From: an uncultured Oscillospiraceae bacterium
Lineage (GTDB): Bacteria; Bacillota; Clostridia; Oscillospirales; Ruminococcaceae
Direction of reading: 5' to 3'
Assembly: GCA_947522735.1 (NCBI GenBank)
Contig: CANNTZ010000052.1
Span: forward strand, 1-17,642
Length of the DNA stretch: 17,642 nucleotides
The position numbers were made by a program, and so were the translations under genes. Positions 6,561 to 12,182 of this stretch are shown in pieces; the stretch's first letter is position 1; every line of letters starts with the position of its first letter. The notes under the pieces are model-generated. The model ran no database searches. It saw only the letters and a program-made list of their open reading frames with translations, and had not been told where the DNA came from.

Positions 6561-7682
6561 ATGACCGAACCGCTTGAAAGAATGGACGAATTTTTCGCTG
6601 CGCGCCTCAAGGGCTACGACGAGCACATGCTCAATGACGTCGAGGGCTGCCGCGACGGCTACGGCGTCATGGCAGCGCTGCTCCCAAGCGGCGTCAAGAC
6701 GCTACTCGACCTTGGCTGCGGCACGGGGCTGGAGCTGGATCGCATCTTCGAGCGCCTGCCGGACGTCTCCGTCACCGGCGTAGATCTCTCGGAGGCAATG
6801 CTCGAACGACTGCGTGAAAAGCACCCGGACAAGCGCATGAAGCTCGTCTGCCAAAGCTACGTCGGGATGGATTTTGGCCATAGCCGCTTTGACGCGGCGG
6901 TCTCCTTCCAGTCGCTGCATCACCTTGGCCATGCGCAAAAGACCGACGTCTACCGCAGTGTCTATGCCGCGCTGCGCCCCGGCGGCATCTATATCGAGGG
7001 CGACTACATGGTGCTGACTCAATCCGAGGAGGACGAGCTGTTTGCCGAGAGCGCGCGACTGCGCCATCTGCAAAATATAGCGCCCGGCGAGCTCTACCAC
7101 TTCGACACGCCCTGCACCGTTCACAACCAGATACATATGCTGCGCAAGGCGGGCTTCGGCGAGGTGCGCGAGGTGCGGCGCGAGGGAAACACCAGCATCC
7201 TCCTTGCCCGCAAGCTGCCGCGCATCGTCTCGGTTCGGCACGAGCCGGGATACGCCGCGCGCGCCGTAGATTACTTTCCGGACAAGTTCGGCGTTGCGCG
7301 CGAAATATACGACGACTGCATCGCCAACAGCCTCGCCTCGCCCTCTCCGCTGCCGCAGTGGTACCTTATGACCGACGACGAGGACAACATAATCGGCGGC
7401 GCGGGCATAATCACCAACGACTTTGTCAGCCGTATGGATCTCGGCCCCTATCTCTGCGCCCTCTTCATCGAGCCGGAATGGCGCTGCCGCGGGCTTGCCG
7501 GGCTGCTGATTGAGCATCTTGAAAGAGACGCCGCTGAGCTTGGCTTCGAGCGGCTGTATCTCTGCACCGACCACATGAGCTTCTACGAGCGCTACGGCTG
7601 GCGCTGCATCGGCGTCGGCCATCACCCGTGGGGCGAAGCCTCGCGGATATACGTCTCGCCAAGGCTTGACGGCGAAAAATAA
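6561..7682 (+). CDS. SAM-dependent methyltransferase fused to GNAT N-acetyltransferase
   Basis: 373-aa two-domain protein. Residues 1 to about 218 are a class I methyltransferase: motif I LLDLGCGTGLEL at 48-59, acidic D75 in TGVDLSEAM for the SAM ribose, FDAAVSFQSLHHL at 110-122 and LRPGGIYIEGDYM at 138-150. Residues from about 223 to the end are a GNAT domain: acetyl-CoA loop RCRGLA at 308-313 after LCALFIEPEW, and FYERYGW at 341-347, the usual GNAT ending. The two domains meet without a stop, and an AAGGAGGT ribosome site lies 8 bp before the ATG at 6561. There is no second ribosome site at the junction, so this is a true fusion. Substrates are unknown; a small molecule or a protein amine could be both methylated and acetylated. 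It is the last gene of the operon, 41 bp after the nucleosidase gene and 14 bp before a terminator. Confidence 0.88.
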   Translation: MTEPLERMDEFFAARLKGYDEHMLNDVEGCRDGYGVMAALLPSGVKTLLDLGCGTGLELDRIFERLPDVSVTGVDLSEAMLERLREKHPDKRMKLVCQSYVGMDFGHSRFDAAVSFQSLHHLGHAQKTDVYRSVYAALRPGGIYIEGDYMVLTQSEEDELFAESARLRHLQNIAPGELYHFDTPCTVHNQIHMLRKAGFGEVREVRREGNTSILLARKLPRIVSVRHEPGYAARAVDYFPDKFGVAREIYDDCIANSLASPSPLPQWYLMTDDEDNIIGGAGIITNDFVSRMDLGPYLCALFIEPEWRCRGLAGLLIEHLERDAAELGFERLYLCTDHMSFYERYGWRCIGVGHHPWGEASRIYVSPRLDGEK

Positions 7683-7690
7683 AATACCGC

Positions 7691-7739
7691 AAAAAACAGC
7701 CCGGACGGCGCATCAAATTGAACCGTCCGGGCTGCTTTT
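7691..7739. terminator. Bidirectional intrinsic terminator
   Basis: A perfect 12-bp stem, 7697-7708 with 7723-7734, closes a 14-nt loop. CTTTTG follows on the plus strand, and AAAAAA at 7691-7696 gives a six-T tail on the minus strand. It lies between converging genes (methyltransferase-GNAT on plus, beta-propeller protein on minus) and can serve both. Confidence 0.9.
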
Positions 7740-7745
7740 GTATGG

Positions 7746-8870
7746 CTATTTTTCTGTAAAGCGGGCCTTGTAGCGGATGACATCCGTTCCGTTATGGTTG
7801 GAGAGTATCGAAAATTCGTCTCCGGGAATGACGTTCGGCTGCCCCTGCGCGCCGTCCCGAACCATCGCGAGATAGTGGTTGCCAAAGGGCGCTCCCCCAT
7901 ACTCCACGCCGCGCGGCTCCGACCAATCGAGCAGATTGCCGCTTGTGCGCACCGCCATTATATCGTCCACCAGCTTTTCACCGCCCGGCGTCACGCTCGA
8001 CGAGGTCATTACATATATCCCGTATTTTTCGGCATGGACCACGCGCGGGTGCCATGCGTTGAGCACAATCGGCGTCTCCCGGCCCATCGTGCCCGATTCG
8101 CAGAAGCTGCCGTCGTAATATTTGACAAAGCCGCCGAACATGCCGTCGGAGCGCTTGCGTGCACGCGCGGCGTAGACATGACAGCCGTTCCATGCGACGC
8201 GCGCCATATCAAAGTGGATGATGTTATAGAAGATATACATGTATTCGCCGTTCGGCTCGACATACAGGGAGAAATCGCCACTGCCAAGCGTGATATCGCC
8301 GAAGCGCTGGCCGGGCGCGGCCCCTGCTCCGGGGACGTAGCGCTCGGTGAAGCAGGGCTGTTCGGCGGTCAACACCCAGTGGTCAAAGCTCCACGTGCGC
8401 CCCTCGTCGTCGGAGTGCATCAGCCCGACGTGGCGGAAATCCGAATCGCCGCGCGGCGTCTCACAGGGACCGAACGCGTCGTAGGCGGTGCCCCTGCCGC
8501 TCCAGCCGGTTTCGTTGTGAAAAAGGCAGAAGAAGCGGTGGGTGCTCGGGCAGATATACAGCCCGAACGGCCAGATGCTGCCCCGTGCGCGCACGCCCTC
8601 GGGATAACGGACGCCGTCGAAGGCGTATTCGGCACTGCCGACACAGAAGTTCAGCTCGACGTCGTATAGCTTCTTCATATCGTCAAGGCAGGTTCCGGCG
8701 AAAACGCCGACCGCCCCCACATGCGAGTGTCCGCTCATCGCCCACAGCCTGCCCGCCGCGTCGCGATACATCGGCGTGGTACCGTCCTGATAGTTGTTGT
8801 TTGCGGCGCAGAAGGGTGTGGCGCAGCGCTCGCCGATGGCTATTCCGTGCGTATCAAAGAAGCCTGTCAT
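7746..8870 (-). CDS. Beta-propeller protein with Asp-box, glycosidase-like, substrate unknown
   Basis: 374-aa protein without signal peptide. SDDEGRTW at 153-160 is a sialidase-type Asp-box (SxDxGxTW). Repeated strand-like stretches such as TPMYRDAAGRLWAMSG, FSLYVEPNGEYMYIFYN and KYGIYVMTSSSV suggest a five- or six-bladed propeller of the sialidase/GH32/GH43-like superfamily. I do not recognise an exact family and cannot assign catalytic residues. Only one clear Asp-box is seen, whereas classical sialidases have several, so an alternative is a non-catalytic or GH-like sugar-binding propeller. The ATG at 8870 has AAAAGGAGG 8 bp upstream. The gene is 21 bp downstream of the GH123-like gene and surely in the same transcript. 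It ends 7 bp from a bidirectional terminator. Co-transcription supports a role on the same glycan. Confidence 0.75.
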   Translation of the reverse strand: MTGFFDTHGIAIGERCATPFCAANNNYQDGTTPMYRDAAGRLWAMSGHSHVGAVGVFAGTCLDDMKKLYDVELNFCVGSAEYAFDGVRYPEGVRARGSIWPFGLYICPSTHRFFCLFHNETGWSGRGTAYDAFGPCETPRGDSDFRHVGLMHSDDEGRTWSFDHWVLTAEQPCFTERYVPGAGAAPGQRFGDITLGSGDFSLYVEPNGEYMYIFYNIIHFDMARVAWNGCHVYAARARKRSDGMFGGFVKYYDGSFCESGTMGRETPIVLNAWHPRVVHAEKYGIYVMTSSSVTPGGEKLVDDIMAVRTSGNLLDWSEPRGVEYGGAPFGNHYLAMVRDGAQGQPNVIPGDEFSILSNHNGTDVIRYKARFTEK

Positions 8871-8891
8871 CCCTGAAGCCTCCTTTTCGGT

Positions 8892-10553
8892 TCATATATT
8901 CTGTTCGATAAGCTCGTTTATCCGCTCGCGCTTGGAGAGCAGCCAGCAATCGCAGCGCGGGCCGTTGTCGAAGCGCAGCGGCTCGTCAAGCCCCTCGTCG
9001 ATGAGCGCGACGACCTTTTCGCGGCCTATCAGCGTTTCAAGCAGTTGGCAGGCGCGCATGTCCTCGAGCGCGTCGTAGAACACCTTGAAGCGCAGCGAGA
9101 TGAGCGGCTGGCCGTCTGGGCCGGGATAGACGACGAACGGGTCGCCGGAGGGCCATGCACTTCCGCCGTCGGTCGTGCGGAACGGGTCGATCAGCCCGCG
9201 CGACTGGCGCGCATACCAGAAATTATAGCCCCACTGTAGGAAGCCGGAGATATCGTATTTGTAGAGCTGAAGCCCGAGGATGCGGTTGCGGCGTGAGGGC
9301 ATGGCGAAGAAGCGGTTGGATACGCCGATATACTGTCCGCAGCAGTAGTAGCACCAGCGCTCGGAAATATCTCTGTCCATGAACGGCTGGATATGGCTGG
9401 TCGCCGGGACGGGTATCCGGACAAGCCCCTCGTCGTAGAATTTGACGCTGGAGAGCGCGTCGATGACCTTGAAGCCCGCAAACAGCTCGTGCGTGAGCAT
9501 CGCCGCGCGGCGATACTGCTCAATCACCTCGTCGGACGGCTCGTCGGAGACGTGGAAGTAGCACTCCTCGCGGATGCCAAGGCGGTCGATTTCGGAAATG
9601 AGCCTTGGCGCGAGGGCGCGCAGGAATCCGGTGTATTCCTCACCCGCAGCGTCGGTCTCCCAGCCGAAGATGCGCTTGTACTCGCCGTCTACCGTCGCCA
9701 TGATCTTGGGCGCGTGGGCGGCGCCCCATTGAGTGAAAAGATGTGATATCTCGAAATATTTCATGCCGCTCGCGTGGGCAAGCTCTACGTAGCGGTCAAA
9801 TTTCTCAAAGCCGAAGCTGTACGCTCCGTTGCTGCGGACGACGTCGATGAGCTGCACGGTCGGACGCTCACCTCCGACGTCGGTATCGAGCGGCGGGGTG
9901 AAGATCGGGGTGAGGATGGCGTTGACGCCGTGACGAGAGGCGGCCTTCATGAAGCGGCCCGTCAGAGTCCAGTGCTCCTCGCTGAAAACGGGTACCCTGT
10001 AGTAGGACGCGATGCAGTCGCAGTGGAACCAGTTGATGCTGCGCAGCGTCTGCTCCGGCAGAACGGCGTTGACGACCTTAACGCTGACGGCGGTCTCGCC
10101 AAGCGCCGCGCCATGCTCGCTGATGGCAAAGGTCAGTTTAAATTCGCCCGCCTTAGCGTCCGCGGGAACGTCCAGCTCCACCCAGAACACCCGCCAGCGC
10201 ATCGGCGGTATCGGCACATAGCTTTTGCCGGGCTTAACGGGACGGAGCAGCTCCGGGAAAAGTCCCGGCTTATCGGTGATGATATCGTCGTCGTGATCGA
10301 GAAAGGCGGGATGATCCGACGGAAGCTCCTCCACAACCGATATGGAGCAGTAATCGGCGAGCTCCGACGTTATCCCGACGGTGGCATCGTAAAAATATCC
10401 GCCGCGCGGGGTATCCGGCTCGTTCCAGACGGCGACCTGAAACGACGAGCGCTCTCCCTTGAGCATGGAAAAAGCCTTATACTCGCGCGGAGCGTATCCG
10501 CCGTCGGCGGCAAATATCTTCTCAAGCGGGCTTACCGGTATGATTTTAAGCAT
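8892..10553 (-). CDS. GH123/DUF4091-like glycoside hydrolase
   Basis: 553-aa protein: an N-terminal beta-sandwich (about 1-165, with FQVAVWNE near 38-45 and the strand RWRVFWVELDVPADAKAGEF near 119-138) followed by a TIM-barrel region (about 170-530). YFHVSDEPSDE carries adjacent acidic residues D337-E338, matching the Asp-Glu pair used by GH123 beta-N-acetylgalactosaminidases in substrate-assisted catalysis. YKYDISGFLQWGYNFW near 428-443 is typical of the DUF4091 C-terminal part. GH123 members cut terminal beta-GalNAc, but DUF4091 relatives are mostly uncharacterised, so the sugar is uncertain. No signal peptide is present, unlike many secreted GH123 enzymes, which suggests an intracellular oligosaccharide substrate. 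The start ATG at 10553 is preferred over a GTG at 10586 because GGAGGA is 8 bp upstream. Transcription probably starts at the promoter at 10591-10619. Confidence 0.8.
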   Translation of the reverse strand: MLKIIPVSPLEKIFAADGGYAPREYKAFSMLKGERSSFQVAVWNEPDTPRGGYFYDATVGITSELADYCSISVVEELPSDHPAFLDHDDDIITDKPGLFPELLRPVKPGKSYVPIPPMRWRVFWVELDVPADAKAGEFKLTFAISEHGAALGETAVSVKVVNAVLPEQTLRSINWFHCDCIASYYRVPVFSEEHWTLTGRFMKAASRHGVNAILTPIFTPPLDTDVGGERPTVQLIDVVRSNGAYSFGFEKFDRYVELAHASGMKYFEISHLFTQWGAAHAPKIMATVDGEYKRIFGWETDAAGEEYTGFLRALAPRLISEIDRLGIREECYFHVSDEPSDEVIEQYRRAAMLTHELFAGFKVIDALSSVKFYDEGLVRIPVPATSHIQPFMDRDISERWCYYCCGQYIGVSNRFFAMPSRRNRILGLQLYKYDISGFLQWGYNFWYARQSRGLIDPFRTTDGGSAWPSGDPFVVYPGPDGQPLISLRFKVFYDALEDMRACQLLETLIGREKVVALIDEGLDEPLRFDNGPRCDCWLLSKRERINELIEQNI

Positions 10554-10590
10554 TTGCAGATTCCTCCGTTTTGTTTGGTTGTGCACTTTT

Positions 10591-10619
10591 ATTATACCGT
10601 GATGTCAATTGATTGTAAA
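10591..10619 (-). promoter_or_regulatory. Promoter of the GH123-like/propeller operon
   Basis: On the minus strand TTTACA (10614-10619) and a perfect TATAAT (10591-10596) are 17 bp apart. A TTGACA also occurs in the spacer, but it is only 6 bp from the TATAAT and is not the -35. The palindrome TCAATTGA (10605-10612) lies in the spacer and could be part of an operator. Confidence 0.75.
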
Positions 10620-10643
10620 GTGTCGGTTTTTCAGGATTTGGGC

Positions 10644-10672
10644 TTTAATCTTCAGCAAATCTATAGTATAAT
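10644..10672 (+). promoter_or_regulatory. Promoter of the DUF4380-like gene
   Basis: TTTAAT at 10644-10649 and TATAAT at 10667-10672 are 17 bp apart, about 45 bp before the ATG at 10717. The -35 boxes of this and the opposite promoter are only 24 bp apart, leaving room for one shared regulator. Confidence 0.65.
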
Positions 10673-10716
10673 AATATAACGGAAAACAGAAAGTAAATTT
10701 TAGAGCGGAGGATAAT

Positions 10717-11667
10717 ATGGTTAGATTTTTGCGCAGAGAGCATCTCAACTTTGGCGAGTGCCTGATAATGGAGAACGAATTTGCCCAGCTCATCGTGACG
10801 CTGGACGTCGGCCCGCGTATCGTTTCGTACAGGCTGACCGGCGGAGAGAACATCCTTTTTAGCGACGTGGACCGCGTGATGACCCACGAGAGCGCCGAGC
10901 TGCGCGCCGAGGCGGGCGAGCTTGGGCGCTGGGTGATGTACGGCGGGCACCGCTTCTGGACCTCCCCGGAGGACATGTACCTGACCTATGACCCGGACAA
11001 CCGCCCCTACGACGCGGAGCTGGACGAGAGCGCCGGGTGCGCCGTGCTTAAAACGCCCACACGCCGCGCGACCGGCTTTCGCAAAACGCTCAGGGTGACG
11101 CTTGCGCAGGACAGCGCCCGAGTTACCGTCGAGCACATACTCACGAACGATTCGGATGAGACGAGGAACGTCGCTCTTTGGGGCGTGACGGCGCTCGACG
11201 CGGGCGGCGTGGAGCTTATCCCGCTGCCGGTCAACGACACTCCGGAGATATGGCCGCGTCAGCTTGTCGCGCTGTGGCACGGCTCGGCGATGAACGACCC
11301 AAGGCTGCAATGGAAGCGCGACTGCGTCGTGCTGACCCAGGATCGCGGCTGCGCGGACAGCTTCAAGCTCGGCGCCTGCGTCGAGGACGGCTGGGCGGGC
11401 TGCTTCACCAAGGGCACGCTGCTGCTCCTCCGCGTCCCGTTCGATCCCGCCGCGACCTATTCCGACCGCGGCTGCAACTACGAGACCTACACCAACCCGC
11501 ACCTGACCGAGATGGAGACGCTCGGCGAGCTTGCGCCGCTCGCGCCCGGCGAGAGCCGCTCCCACACCGAGGTGTGGAGCCTTGTTCCGTTTGAAAAAAT
11601 CCCCAATCTCGACGAGCGATACACCCTCGAAACGCTTGGCCGCCTCGCGCGGGAGCTGCTTGGCTGA
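10717..11667 (+). CDS. Galactose-mutarotase-fold protein, DUF4380-like
   Basis: 316-aa protein that reads as a beta-sandwich of the aldose-1-epimerase/galactose mutarotase fold. DVGPRIVSYRLTGGENILF near 28-46 resembles the opening strands of that fold. GGHRFWTSPED near 76-86 is like the GGHRxWxxPE motif of DUF4380 proteins. ALWGVTALDAGG and CNYETYTNPHLTEMETLGEL near the end match the family's late strands, where the conserved Glu of mutarotases falls (E in TEMETLG). No signal peptide or membrane segment is visible. GCGGAGGA precedes the ATG. It is transcribed away from the GH123-like gene from a shared control region. The role may be sugar anomer conversion or binding, but the family is uncharacterised, and a non-enzymatic function is possible. 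Confidence 0.75.
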   Translation: MVRFLRREHLNFGECLIMENEFAQLIVTLDVGPRIVSYRLTGGENILFSDVDRVMTHESAELRAEAGELGRWVMYGGHRFWTSPEDMYLTYDPDNRPYDAELDESAGCAVLKTPTRRATGFRKTLRVTLAQDSARVTVEHILTNDSDETRNVALWGVTALDAGGVELIPLPVNDTPEIWPRQLVALWHGSAMNDPRLQWKRDCVVLTQDRGCADSFKLGACVEDGWAGCFTKGTLLLLRVPFDPAATYSDRGCNYETYTNPHLTEMETLGELAPLAPGESRSHTEVWSLVPFEKIPNLDERYTLETLGRLARELLG

Positions 11668-11690
11668 GGCCGACAGCACACTATATACGG

Positions 11691-11898
11691 CTTCAGGCTG
11701 CGATTTCCCCGCTCGCCATTATAAAAGTGCAGCAAGGCAACAGCCGCCAAAAAGCGAAGCTGCACCGCGCCCGGCTCTTATTAGAGCAAGCACAAGCCAA
11801 CGGAAATCCTAATAGCTGCTGCGCTCCAGCCACAAAAGGACAGGCGTTATGATGCCGGGAAAGCCGTAGTCTGTTTCAAATTCCGCAAGCAGACGAAT
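11691..11898 (-). pseudogene. Decayed TraX-like membrane protein gene, C-terminal fragments
   Basis: On the minus strand a fragment at 11809-11898 reads IRLLAEFETDYGFPGI followed by TPVLLWLERSSY and a stop. In another frame, 11691-11726 reads FYNGERGNRSLK. Both resemble pieces of TraX-family proteins (AEF..TDYG..G and LYNGERG..LK, which usually precedes FFYLFYP). Between them the frame DFRWLVLALIRAG runs into stops. The order of the pieces is correct, but they lie in different frames with stops, and the typical end after YNGERG is missing. This is therefore a remnant. TraX in the F plasmid acetylates pilin; chromosomal Bacillota homologues are of unknown role. The upstream part is lost at a hairpin at 11903-11935. 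Confidence 0.55.
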
Positions 11899-11902
11899 CA
11901 CA

Positions 11903-11935
11903 AAAGGCGACACTCACAGTATGAGTGCCGCCTTT
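11903..11935. terminator. Hairpin terminator, probably for the UvrA2 transcript
   Basis: Arms 11903-11916 and 11922-11935 pair over 14 positions with one A-C mismatch, and the loop is CAGTA. Read on the minus strand the stem is followed by CCTTTTG, so it can end the transcript that runs out of the UvrA-like gene about 240 nt upstream. It could also stop plus-strand readthrough from the DUF4380-like gene. Confidence 0.6.
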
Positions 11936-12178
11936 AATGCTTTGATATAACGCCGCAAAAAATATGGCTGTATGATTTTATGGCTCCCATCCGAACGCTG
12001 CGGAAGCCACGGGTGGCCATTGACAGCGGAAGAAATCCCTATCGGGTACTTTACCGGCACGGTTTGAACGCATTGATCAACCCCACATGGAGCAGAGTGA
12101 GACATATCCTCGGAGCAGTCATGGTATCTATGCGAAAAGCAGCTTTGCCTACGCTACCCTCTCCGCCGCTTTGTGTCG
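11936..12178. other. Intergenic stretch beyond the UvrA2 gene
   Basis: Together with the TraX remnant and hairpin this fills the 511 bp between the DUF4380-like gene and the UvrA-like gene. Apart from the 43-codon frame described separately, no gene is recognised. Both strands hold short open frames without ribosome sites. Confidence 0.5.
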
Positions 12179-12182
12179 TCAT
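12051..12182 (-). CDS. Possible 43-aa ORF overlapping the UvrA2 stop (ATGA)
   Basis: The frame begins at an ATG overlapping the UvrA stop as ATGA and encodes MTTQSGGEGSVGK, then AAFRIDTMTAPRICLT, ending INAFKPCR. The overlap is the arrangement used for translational coupling. No ribosome site stands at the right distance in the end of the UvrA gene, and the peptide has no recognisable domain, so it may be a chance frame. Confidence 0.2.
   Translation of the reverse strand: MTTQSGGEGSVGKAAFRIDTMTAPRICLTLLHVGLINAFKPCR

Noticed and set aside
10591..10611. TTGACA next to TATAAT on the minus strand
   Set aside because: Only 6 bp apart; the correct -35 partner is TTTACA, 17 bp from the TATAAT.
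11727..11765. GTGCAGC/GCTGCAC inverted repeat resembling a recombination site
   Set aside because: It falls inside the TraX remnant, has a large loop without core-site features, and no integrase is nearby.
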